Assembly (NCBI GenBank): GCA_023935145.1
Contig: CM043703.1
Span: forward strand, 24,749,727-24,813,726
Direction: 5' to 3'
Length of the DNA: 64,000 bases
DNA from: Bretschneidera sinensis
Lineage: Eukaryota > Streptophyta > Magnoliopsida > Brassicales > Akaniaceae
The stretch's first letter is position 1, and each line of letters opens with the position of its first letter. Position numbers and translations under genes: made by a program. Below are positions 54,761-64,000 of the stretch, piece after piece. The notes beneath the pieces are model-generated. The model saw nothing but the letters and a program-made list of their open reading frames with translations. It ran no database searches and was not told the origin of the DNA.

Positions 54761-54873
54761 TAAATGACTGAAAAAAAAAGTTTGTACTTGATTGGATAAT
54801 AGAAAATTAGTGTTTTAATACATAGTATAGAATATCCAATTGTTAGAGATGCTCCAAATTCACATTGTAATTT
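54761..54873. repeat. ~112-bp duplication right of the solo LTR
   Basis: Second copy of 53332-53443; the sequence continues into host DNA at TTTCTGTAATGGGATGG. Confidence 0.9.
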
Positions 54874-55408
54874 CTGTAATGGGATGGTTATCTTTTTTGA
54901 TGTATTAGATAATTTTTGTTTATATAAATTAAATCGTTGTAAAATTCAAACCACTAATGTGCATTTCAAGTTTAAAAGTAGGAAACCATGGTCCATTACG
55001 GACCAAGTTACATTAATCAGGTATTCTGTTTTTTTTATTTCCTTCTCTTTTTTTAAAAAAAAAAATTGAAAGGTTCCTTCTCTGTTTATTAACTAGAAAA
55101 AAAAGTGATTGATCTTTGCCTTTATGGCTCATATGTGATTGAACCTCTATGATTAGTTGGGTACATAATTTGCGTGTGTGTGATTCTTTTTGGCATAAAA
55201 ATGTGTATTAATCAAGCTTGAACTTTCATATACATGTTTATGTACTCGCTCGGATAATTAGTCTCTATTATAGATTAAAAGCATACTTCCAATTAGAAGA
55301 TACTATCATCTCAATACGCACGTATTTATTTGCTCTTCTATTATATTAAATGTTCAATTATATTACACGAAATAATAAGATTAACAAAATAAAAAAAAAT
55401 AAAAATAT
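54874..55408. other. Host sequence with an inverted relative of the 12411-12485 repeat
   Basis: No gene seen. 55315-55390 (TTTGCTCTTCTATTATATTA, GTTCAATTATATTACACGAA) is the reverse complement, with changes, of 12411-12485 in the possible MITE. Confidence 0.5.
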
Positions 55409-55885
55409 TGATATAAGGAGAATTCACCCTCCTATGATATCTGGACACGTGGACAGAGAAGATCTCCAGAATCAAGTAACCAGATGATGACACCTGGTAG
55501 AGGGCATAAGAATAATTTTACCACAAGGTTGTTATGACTAGCGAACTTCTCGTGCATCAAGGCACAATAACCTACATGCGATATTCTAGGGATCACGTCG
55601 TCTTCTAAGGAAATGATAGCAAATAACCAATTGATTCCTTGACAGACTATATAAAAAAAGCCCTCAAGGTATGCGAAGAATCATTCACTTATCATTCATT
55701 ATACACTAGTACTGATTTCTCTCTCCTCTCGTAAATTCAAAAAGACTAATTGAAGCATTAGAGAGTCTCCGGAGGCATCACCCCCTTCTCTCTCTGGTGG
55801 CTTTTTAGATTACCCTTTCCTATTTGCTGTGTGCAAATCCGACATCCCGACCTCCCTACCCGACAACAGATTTTTGGCATTAACA
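55409..55885 (+). repeat. Probable 5' LTR of element M
   Basis: 477 bp from TGATATAAGG to GGCATTAACA. TATA box TATATAAAAAAAG at 55648-55660. Boundaries are inferred from the primer site, because the second LTR is outside the window. Confidence 0.55.
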
Positions 55886-55886
55886 G

Positions 55887-55906
55887 ATTGACGTCGTCTA
55901 TGGGAA
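55887..55906 (+). other. Primer-binding site of element M, decayed
   Basis: ATTGACGTCGTCTATGGGAA resembles the ATTGGCGCCGTCTGTGGGAA-type start of Tat-like elements; the differences are G-to-A and C-to-T changes. Confidence 0.55.
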
Positions 55907-55966
55907 ATCATAATCTCTCACTGTCCAGTAGAAGCAAATAAACCCTCAAAGAACCCATATGTTGCC

Positions 55967-56288
55967 ATGCCACACAAAAATACCACCAAAAATATCGACA
56001 TGGGAATCACTGGAACAAGTAATACACCCATGCGAATTAGAACCCATAGTCAACAGTCTGGTTCACAGTTCTCCACAGTGTGTGAGTACGTTGCCCCTAA
56101 TCGCGACCCATTTACTTTTTTAAAAGTACAACACTTTTGTCAAGGGTCGACGGAGATAGATCCTCTGGAGGATCATAGGGAACCTCCCTCAGTACACCCT
56201 GCCATTCCAATGATCTAGACAGAGTTTTTAGAACTCTCTCGCTTGGTGACAGACCTCGCTGTAGAAGTTTAGGGGAAGGGTAGATAGG
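55967..56288 (+). pseudogene. gag: 5' part of gag region of element M
   Basis: 83-codon open frame from the ATG at 55967 (MPHKNTTKNIDMGITGTSNT), low in recognisable motifs, with a TAG at 56216 and further stops (56268 and 56280) before L is inserted at 56289. Position between primer site and the gag core supports a gag N-terminus. Confidence 0.45.
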
Positions 56289-57933
56289 TGATGAGAGTCA
56301 TAAAATGCATCTAAACAATACTTAATTGATAACATTTTAGGGTTGATCTCGGTCGTAATCGTACTTTTACATGTTGATAAATCTAAAGTAATATTCATAA
56401 ATCATTGACTTAATTCGATGCATTTTCAGGTGCTTTGAGTACAAAAGAGATAATAAAGTGATCCATGTTTAAAGCACCAAAAGATCTTGGGTGTCGGTGC
56501 TCGTTTTTGTCCAAGGTTTAGATGCGTCCAAACATGATTCAAAGATAGTTAAAGTCTAAACCAAGGCTGGAGTAATAAATTACAGTAAGTTAAAAGACTG
56601 CACACAAGTGTGTGCATCACTTTGGAGCAAGTTAAGGGTAGGCACACTAGTGTGTGCACTTCTGCATACAAGCTGACACTAAATTGCCAGAATTTCTCGT
56701 ACAGATCAATCAACTTTTTAGATTAAACTGTATTGATGTAGGAAGAACCAGGAGATGAGCCATATATGCTTAGAAATATCTGGAAGTCTATTTTCTGGAG
56801 AATTTTACGGTTCATAAAAATGATTTTTTTAGAGAAAGTTATGGCAGTTTTAGTGGAAACAGTTCAGGCCAGCACAGCAGGCCCAGACGCACAGCACGGC
56901 CCACTCGCCTCTTGACCTGATTAGGGTGAGTAAGTGCCATTTTTATAATACCAAAATACCCCTAGCTACTACTTGTAATCTATAAATACCTCCTTAATGA
57001 GTGTGCAGCCGGGCATTCAAAGAATTGAAGAGAGAAAGCAAGGAAGAGAGAAAAAAAGAGAGGATCCAAGAGATCCAAATCCAGCATTCTTCCATTTTCT
57101 TTCTAAGTTTCTTGAGGGCTAGAAATCAAGGGGGGAGAGCATCCATATTGTTCTTCCACCTTGAACTCCATGGCCAAATCAAGGAGAGAGCATCCTTATT
57201 GTTCTTCCACCTTGATTTCCATGGCCAAATAGTCTTCACACAAGGGAAAAGGATGAATCCTTAGGGATTTATTGTTCCTTATTTCCTTCTTGATTCAGTT
57301 GTACGGATTTAATGTTGAATATTGTTTTATGAATTATTCATTGATTAAGTAAGAAGGATTTGAGTTCATGCGATAGATGCACTTTTTATTCTTCTTCTTT
57401 TATATTTTCTTAATCCGGTGATTGCATCCTTCTCATCCATTGAGGTTGTTTGGATGTGATTGATTCCGGTAGATTTATTTTACTGATTGTCCATTAATGC
57501 GATATTGTCATTGTGATATATTGTCATTTCTTGATAATCTTTAAGATCGGTCATATGTGCTTGAACCGAAATCAATGAGTAATTTGTAGCAATTATATTA
57601 GAGTTATAAATGTGCTTGATTGAATATATTCCGATTGTATGTTTGGGATGTGAAACTTGCAATCGAGATAAAATCAATTGAATCAAGAGTGGAAATAGGG
57701 AACGAACCTAAGGAGGATTCCTGGAACCTTGTTATTTCTCATTTATATTTCATTTACAATTATGCAATTTTTCTTACATTATTTCACCATCAAAACTCTA
57801 AAAAATATTTAGTTTAGCTTTTATCGTTCTTTTAAGGTTCACACATTTTCCTTTGTACTTAACTTGTTTCCCTGTGGAAATCGACACCCCAAAGTTGTAC
57901 TACGACTACTGTGTTATACTTTGGGCGTAATCA
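56289..57933 (+). repeat. 5' LTR of element L
   Basis: 1645 bp, TGATGAGAGTC... to ...GGGCGTAATCA. U3 has GCACACAAGTGTGTGC (56593-56608) and the perfect palindrome CACACTAGTGTG (56644-56655). TATA box TATAAATA at 56981-56988. 57001-57264 is open but lies in R/U5 and has no motif. Confidence 0.92.
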
Positions 57934-57938
57934 AATTT

Positions 57939-57957
57939 TGGTGCCGTTGCCGGGGAA
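57939..57957 (+). other. Primer-binding site of element L
   Basis: TGGTGCCGTTGCCGGGGAA, five bases after the LTR; the Athila-type tRNA-Asp site with one change. Confidence 0.88.
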
Positions 57958-58066
57958 ACACTTTTAAGTACAAGGAAACTTGTCAACTTTGAGTGTAACG
58001 GTAAAATAAAAAAAAATCATAAATATCTTTCTTTTCAGCAGTTTGTAAATACGGTCATATCATTCC

Positions 58067-58265
58067 TTTACTTCTGTTTTATTTATTTGTTTATTATTCT
58101 GTTTTATATATTTGCTTATTATTCTGTTTTTTGCTTATTACTCTGTTTTATTTATTTGTTTATTATTTTGTTTTATTTATCTGTTTATTATTATGTTTTA
58201 TTTACTTGTTTATTATTCTGTTTTATTTATTTGTTTATTTATTTATTATTCTGTTTATTTATTTA
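58067..58265 (+). repeat. Minisatellite in the leader of L
   Basis: About eight units of ~25 bp with consensus TTCTGTTTTATTTATTTG + TTTATTA between the primer site and gag. Confidence 0.85.
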
Positions 58266-58434
58266 ATTTCCCCTCTAAATTAATTGGTGCATGCTTAAAC
58301 CGAGAGATTCACGAGGTAGATTTATTAGAGGACCCGAATTAGAGTTACCCTCTCATTCCACCTCCATTGGTGAAACCTCGTCTAGATCAAACCATACTGC
58401 ACCCCCATAAGAAAATTTAGAGGATTTTGTTAAC

Positions 58435-59997
58435 ATGGCCGATAATCGTAATGAAAATGTTGCCAGGACACTTCAGGATTACCTCCACCCTACACGCACA
58501 GTCACACCATCATGCATCATGTTTCCAGCCAATACTCGCCAACTAGATTTTAAACCAGGGATGATTCAGTTACTCCCTACTTTTCATGGCTTGGATAACA
58601 AAAACCCATATGTGCACATTAAAGAGTTTGAGGAAGTAGTTGCGACTTTTCATAATCACGATGAAACCAATGACATTGTTAGGCTTAAGTTCTTTCCTTT
58701 CGCTTTGAAAGATAGAGCTAAGAGTTGGCTATACTCACTAAGACCACGATCTATTGGGTCGTGGACTGAGATGACTCAAATTTTTTTTCAATAAATACTT
58801 TCCCCAACATAAGACTAATGCTTTGAAAAGGAAAATCTCCACATTTGCACAAAAGGACAGCGAGACTTTGTATCAATCTTGGGGGAGATTTAAAGAGTTA
58901 TTGAGTATATGCCCTCACCATGGGTATGAGAATTGGCGTTTAGTGAGCTATTTCTATGAGGGTCTTACCTATAGAGAACGCCAATTTGTAGAGATGATGT
59001 GTAATGGTGGGTTCTTGGAGAAAGATCCTGATGAGGCCATAGAGTACCTCAATGAGCTTACTGAAAAAGCTCACACTTGGACTGGACCTAGTGCTACTGA
59101 AAGCACAAATAGGTCACGACCTATACAGCACGCAAATGGTGGTGGAATTCACCATCTTAGGGAAGAGGATAACCTTAAGGCCAAAGTCGAAATGCTCACT
59201 AGAGAACTAGAGGTATTAAAGACTAAGAGCTTAAATCCAACACACGTGGTTAATCATGCAAAATCTTTTGAACCATGTTTTGTGTGTGGCGGAGTAGACC
59301 ATCTCACCCAAGAGTGCCCCACATTTGTTGAGATGAGAGGGATGTATAAGGAACAATGTAACACCTTAGGCATGTACACGAAGCCTTCTGCACCCTTCTT
59401 TAATACCTATAATCCGGGATGGCGAAATCACCCCAATTTCAGCTGGAAGTCTGAAAACCAGCAGTTTGCACAACCCACTGCACCATATCATGAACCATAT
59501 CATGCACCTGTATCTTCTAGGTGTTCTTTAGAAGACACTTTACATACTTTTATTGAAGCACAGGGGAAGACAAATCAAAGGCTTGAATCTTTAATTGTGC
59601 AGGTTGTTGAAGAACATAAAGAGATAAAGAGATAAAGAGCCAAGTGTCCAAGCTGACGAGCTATTTGAGTGTGACTGAGCGAGGTAAGTTCCCTTCCCAA
59701 GCTCAGTCCACATCCTACGGTCAGCACCAAATGCAACAGAAGAAAGAAGAGGTGAATGCCATTGAGACACTTAGTGGTAAGTCGTTACACATCCCAACAC
59801 CGAACAAATCAGAGGATGTGGACGACAACCACCAAGTATATACCCTCACCCATGGCTTCACAGGAGCATATATCGAGTCAAAATCTGCAGATGTTACTGA
59901 TGACATCTTTAAGGTCTCTCCACATCACACAAGCAGCAAATTTAACAGTAAAGCAATTGCTGGTGCATTCAACTCATGTTTGTCTAGGAGGGAATAA
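58435..59997 (+). pseudogene. gag: Gag of element L, two slippage-type frame breaks
   Basis: ATG at 58435 (MADNRNENVARTLQDYLHPT). The Retrotrans_gag core follows: MIQLLPTFHGLDNKNPYVHI, RLKFFPFALKDRAKSWLYSL. An eight-T run (58782-58789) shifts the frame and gives a stop at 58792. The next frame (58823-59635) continues without loss: LYQSWGRFKELLSICPHHGY, FYEGLTYRERQFVEMMC, a coiled-coil-like segment, the zinc knuckle CFVCGGVDHLTQEC (59278-59319) and FNTYNPGWRNHPNFSW (59398-59445). At about 59618-59640 an eight-base tandem repeat of ATAAAGAG makes a second frame break. The rest (59644-59997) is open and ends CLSRRE. No C-to-T-type nonsense codons were seen, unlike A, G and H. Nothing of protease follows. 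Confidence 0.88.
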
Positions 59998-61621
59998 GAG
60001 AGTCTGGCTGAAGACGTAAAACTTAGCGCTCATGGGAGGCACCCCAAAGCATATCCTTTTATTTTTTGTTTTTAATTATTTTTTTTGTTTATTATTAGTA
60101 TTTTACTCTTTTCCAGTTTTACTTTTGTATTTCTTTTTCAGGGACAAATATACGAAGCAGTTCACATGGTGGTGCACAATTTTCAGCTTCTGTGCACTTT
60201 TGGCTACAAAGGGAGTTTCCTCATCTTATGCTTTCACATTGAGGACAATGTCTATTTTAAGTTGGGGGTGGAGGAAACATATTCCTGTTTTTCATTGAAC
60301 TGCTTTATGCCATTTTACCTTTTTGTTTGTTTTTAGCATGCTTTGTGTTAGCCTTGTAGTCAATTCACATGTCAATGATATGAGCTTAATCGAGATAGCA
60401 TATAAGATTTAGAAGAAGTTAAATCTTGCTTCGCTTTGAGAATAAATTAAGTGTCAATTTTTCTTTGGTTTGAGACTCTGGTTTGTGGTAAGATTGCATG
60501 ATTAGTCTAAAGCATTTGGAGAAATTTTATGTGCGATTGTTTTGTGAATACTTTTTCGGTCTCAACAAGCTCTAGAACTTATTTGGTAATCACTTGAGGC
60601 GAAAATCATAGAATGCACACTACTTAGGATATGATGTAGGCCATTTTTGGACCGTTTGAGCCGTTTTAACTTAACTTTGTTATATTTATCGCTAGTCACC
60701 TATTTGAGCCTTTTTCTTGAAAAGAAAAATTGAGCCTTGTTTTTTTTGATAAACCATTTATTTACCTTTATGAGCCTAAAGATATTTTATCCTTACATTT
60801 CTTTTAAAAGAACTTAGTTATACACATGTTGTGAGAAGCACTTAAAAGGAGTAAGGGTGGAAATATAAGAAAATATTACTACCATAACCCAAGTACATTA
60901 AAAGAGATAAGTTGGGTGTTGTGGAAAAGAAAAAAAAAAGAATGAAAGAGGAGGTGAATGGTCTTATGCCAAAATAAAAGAAAAATGTGAATTATGGCAA
61001 AGAAAGAAAAGAAAAAAAGAAAATGGTGATTTATTATGAGAAATGCTCGAAAAATGGTTGAAAGAGTTGGGTGTTGAAGTAAGGTTATCTTGTGCTTAAA
61101 ATGGTTATGTTTAAATTAAGAGACTTAGTTCTTTTATTTGTTTAAACTTTCCCATTCTTTCTTGACCTTTAACCTAGCCTAACGTTGCAAGCTTATTAAA
61201 GACCTATTGATCCGATGTAGTGTGATTTTTCTACATAGCGGAGAGTGATTTGAAAAGTGAGCTTATGGAGCTTGATTTGTGATTGATGTCACGCAATTTA
61301 ATAAGTTTTTAGAGGCCAAGACTTCTATTCATGCTATGTTGTGCATAAAATCATCCGGGTGTTCGGACTAATGTATTGTGGTAAGATGGATGTTAAGAGT
61401 CGATAACGATTCTAAGATTGACATTTGGATTATTCTTGGACTTGAGTGATGTTTAATGATTCTATGTGCTATATGTTATGCATGATTTTTGAGACAGATT
61501 TTTGAATCACTCTTGGTTAACGCCAGCAATGTTGTATTTTGTTTTGATTTCTAAATAAAGAATTCATTTCATACCTTTCGCTTGAATTGCTAGGGACTAG
61601 CAATAAGCTAGTTGGGGGTTG
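59998..61621 (+). other. Non-coding 3' tail of element L
   Basis: Post-stop block 60003-60060 (TCTGGCTGAAGACGTAAAAC, GGGAGGCACCCCAAAGC), an acceptor-like TTTTTCAG ending at 60141 followed by GGGACAAATA, hairpin CACATTG-AGGA-CAATGT (60235-60251), TTGGGGGTGGAGG (60261-60273). The ~65-nt unit of H, I and J was not found. A-rich stretches occupy 60840-61040. AAGCTAGTTGGGGGTTG (about 61605-61621) is the polypurine tract. Confidence 0.78.
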
Positions 61622-63269
61622 TGATGAGAGTCATAAAATACATCTAAACAATACTTAATTGATAACATTTTAGGGTTGATCTCGGTCGTAATCGCACCTT
61701 TACATGTTGATAACTATAAAGTAATATTCATAAATCATTGACTTAATTCGATGCATTTTGAGGTGCTTTGAGTACAAAAGAGATAATAAAGTGATCCATG
61801 TTTAAAGCACCAAAAGATCTTGGGTGTCGGTGCTCATTTTTGTCCAAGGTTTAGACATGTCCAAACATGATTCAAAGATGGTTAAAGTCTAAACCAAGGA
61901 TGGAGTAATAGAGTACAGTAAGTTAAAAGACTGCACACAAGTGTGTGCATCACTTTGGAGCAAGTTAAGGGTAGACACACTAGTGTGTGCACTTCTGCAT
62001 ACAAGCTGACACTAAATTGCCAGAATTTCTCGTACAGATCAATCAACTTTTCAGATTAAACTGTATTGATGTAGGCAGAAATAGGAGATAAACCATATAC
62101 GCTTAGAAAGATCCGGAAGTCTATTTTCTGGAGAATTTTACGGTTCATAAAAAGGATTTTTCTAGAGAAAGTTATGGCAGTTTTAGTGGAAACAGTTCAG
62201 GCCAGCACAGCAGGCCCAAACGCACAGCAGGCCCAGACGCACAGCACGGCCCACTCGCCTCTTGACCTGATTAGGGCGAGCAAGTTCCATTTTTACAAGA
62301 CCAAAATACCCCTAGCTACTCTTTGTAATCTATAAATACCTCCTTAATGAGTGTGCAGCCGGGCATTCAAAGAATTGAAGAGAGAAAGCAAGGAAGAGAG
62401 AAAAAAAGAGAGGATCCAAGAGATCCAAATCCAGCATTCTTCCATTTTCTTTCTAAGTTTCTTGAGGGCTAGAAATCAAGGGGGGGAGAGCATCCATATT
62501 GTTCTTCCACCTTGAACTGCATAGCCAAATCAAGGAGAGAGCATCCTTATTGTTCTTCCACCTTGATTTCCATGGCCAAATAGTCTTCACACAAGGGATA
62601 AGGATGAATAATCCTTATTTCTTTCTTGATTCAGTTGTACGGATTTAATTTTGAATATTGTTTTATGAATTATTCATTGATTAAGTAAGAAGGATTTGAG
62701 TTCATATGATAGATGCACTTTTTATTCTTCTTCTTTTAGATTTTCTTAATCTAGTGATTGCATCCTTCTCATCCATTGAGGTTGTTTGGATGTGATTGAT
62801 TCCGGTAGATTTATTTTACTGATTGTCCATTACTGCGATATTCTCATTGTGATATATTGTTGTTTCTTGATAATCTTTAAGATTGGTCATGTGTGCTTGA
62901 ACCGAAATCAATGAGTAATTTGTAGCAATTATATTAGAGTTATAAATGTGCTTGATTGAATATATTCCGATTGTATGTTTGGGATGTGAAACTTGCAATC
63001 GAGATAAAATCAATTGAATCAAGAGTGGAAATAGGGAACGAACCTAAGGAGGATTCCTGGAACCTTGTTATTTCTCATTTATATTTCATTTACAATTAAG
63101 CAATTTTTCTTACATTATTTCACCATCAAAACTCTAAAAAATATTTAGTTTAGCTTTTATTGTTCTTTTAAGGTTCACACATTTTCCTTTGTACTTAACT
63201 TGTTTCCCTGTGGAAATCGACACTCCAAAGTTGTACTACAACTACCGTGTTATACTTTGGACGTAATCA
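61622..63269 (+). repeat. 3' LTR of element L
   Basis: 1648 bp. TATA box TATAAATA at 62331-62338. The palindromes are kept (CACACTAGTGTG at about 61977-61988). Confidence 0.92.
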
Positions 63270-64000
63270 ATAGCCCTCGCCTCCATCTCCTCGCCCTGTT
63301 TCTAGGCAAACCAATCATCCTGGCCATGGGCACTCCGCCGACAGTCACTCCACTAGGGAGTCCTCACCACCTCATGCAAACAAATTTAGGGGAGGCTCCT
63401 CTTCCAAAAGCAATTTATACCTAGATAAACGGATCGAGAAAATGGAAGAGAGGATCAATGGAGCTTTCAAATGTCGAAGCAATAATGTTTTAGACGAACT
63501 CAACATCCAGGATCCACCGTTCAGTCAAGAAGTTCTCGAACCTCCATTATCGCCAAATTTCAGGACGCCACTTATCAAGCCATATGACGGCTCAACGGAC
63601 CCTCTGGATGACCTATAATTCTATAAGACCACCATGATGTTACACCGACACTCTGATCTTGTTATGTGTCGAGTCTTCCCCTGACGCTTGAAAAGGTCGC
63701 TAGTACATGGTATTCCAGATTAAAGCCGAGAAGCATCGGTACTTTCAAGGAGCTCAGTTATGCCTTTGCCTAACACTTCCTCAGCAGCAAAGGACCAACG
63801 AAGACTCCAAAGAGTTTTTTTAAATATAATTCAGCATTGAAGGGAAAAACTCCAAGCATACATCTCAAGGGTCAATGTTTTCACCTGGGAGATTGCAAAC
63901 CTCGACCTCAACGTACATATACTGGCCTTCAAAAATAGGCTAAGATTTGGGATCTTTAGCTCTAAACTTATTAGATGATCGCCCAAAGATATGAATGAGA
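63270..64000 (+). pseudogene. gag: Gag core of Tat-like element M, broken
   Basis: A frame from about 63424 reads KRIEKMEERINGAF, then PPFSQEVLEPPLSPNFR with LIKPYDGSTDPLDDL (about 63500-63615), a TAA, FYKTTMMLHRHSDLVMCRVFP and, after frame changes, VNVFTWEIANLDLNVHILAF to the window end. The pattern PF---I---LP--F--P-IKPYDGTTDP--H is the N-terminal part of Retrotrans_gag in Tat/Ogre-type polyproteins. TGA/TAG/TAA stops at 63616, 63681 and later show decay. 63270-63423 is also open in another frame. Confidence 0.7.

Larger units (their letters stand above)
56289..63269 (+). mobile_element. Gag-only non-autonomous Ty3/gypsy element L
   Basis: LTRs 56289-57933 and 61622-63269 are very similar along their whole length (most differences are single bases plus a short AGCAGGCCCAAACGCAC insertion). 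Flanks are atagg and atagc, a 5-bp duplication with one mismatch. Primer site of the tRNA-Asp type, gag with a zinc knuckle, a 1.6-kb non-coding tail, polypurine tract. No protease, RT or integrase, and no sign of a deletion scar. It probably inserted last in this window. Confidence 0.9.
55409..64000 (+). mobile_element. Tat-like Ty3/gypsy element M (3' end beyond the window), interrupted by L
   Basis: A short LTR-like sequence (55409-55885), a decayed primer site, and gag coding sequence before (55967-56288) and after (63270-64000) the nested element L. The gag core resembles the Tat/Ogre branch. Pol and the 3' LTR are not in the window, so the right boundary is open. Confidence 0.7.

Noticed and set aside
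57001..57264. 87-codon open frame in the L LTR as a small gene
   Set aside because: It lies downstream of the TATA box in R/U5, is repetitive (two similar blocks around ATTGTTCTTCCACCTTGA) and is broken in the 3' LTR copy.
1..64000. tRNA or rRNA genes, organelle DNA, centromere satellite
   Set aside because: No cloverleaf with A/B boxes, no rRNA core sequence, no plastid or mitochondrial gene order and no long satellite array were recognised; a tRNAscan and organelle search would be needed to be certain.

Overview
This is nuclear DNA from a flowering plant, probably a eudicot. It is AT-rich, has a canonical GT-AG intron in an F-box/LRR gene relic, carries plant-type host gene fragments, and most of it is LTR retrotransposon of plant lineages (SIRE-like Ty1/copia, Tekay/Del-type Ty3/gypsy chromovirus, Athila-like and Tat-like Ty3/gypsy). 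I cannot name the species. No intact host gene was found, and no rRNA, tRNA or CRISPR array.

Layout. 1-12687 is old intergenic DNA. It holds a broken USP-domain (U-box kinase type) exon fragment (751-895), a broken F-box/LRR gene (2167-3936), a 216-bp two-unit tandem repeat, a minus-strand copia solo LTR (8807-10403), a short RNase H relic of a LINE-type element (11532-11639) and a possible MITE. 12693-52880 is one copia element (A) with a perfect 5-bp target duplication (cctct). It was split at 19992/50082 by a 30-kb minus-strand chromovirus (G, 19993-50081). G was itself invaded three times: by an Athila-like element (H, 24193-32358), by a gag-protease-only element (I, 33807-38587), and, inside its 5' LTR, by a second copia (B, 41475-50012, perfect duplication ttatt). 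B holds the remains of a second gag-protease element (J, 43431-47666). Host > A > G > B > J is four levels of nesting. 53444-54759 is a truncated minus-strand solo LTR of the I/J family. From 55409 to the window end lies a Tat-like element (M) whose gag is interrupted by a gag-only element with well-preserved LTRs (L, 56289-63269).

How the parts relate. No element looks autonomous: every gag or pol has stops, frameshifts or deletions. H, I, J and L carry LTRs that differ, yet share a modular non-coding 3' region: a conserved block just after the ORF stop (not clear in I), a CACATTG/CAATGTG hairpin next to a TTTGGGGG or TTGGGGG tract, and in H, I and J a roughly 65-nt hairpin unit present in one or two copies plus further hairpins. 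I, J and L have gag (I and J also protease) and no reverse transcriptase or integrase, so shared cis-acting RNA signals used by a helper element are the simplest reading. Separately, the U3 parts of several unrelated LTR families carry clusters of short perfect palindromes (CCAGTCGACTGG in copia, GCGATCGATCGC in H, CACACTAGTGTG in L, a 24-bp palindrome in G). The copia motif recurs as an array inside element A just upstream of its extra downstream ORF. Two insertions (H and the solo LTR at 53444) are bordered by duplications of about 279 and 112 bp instead of the usual 5 bp.
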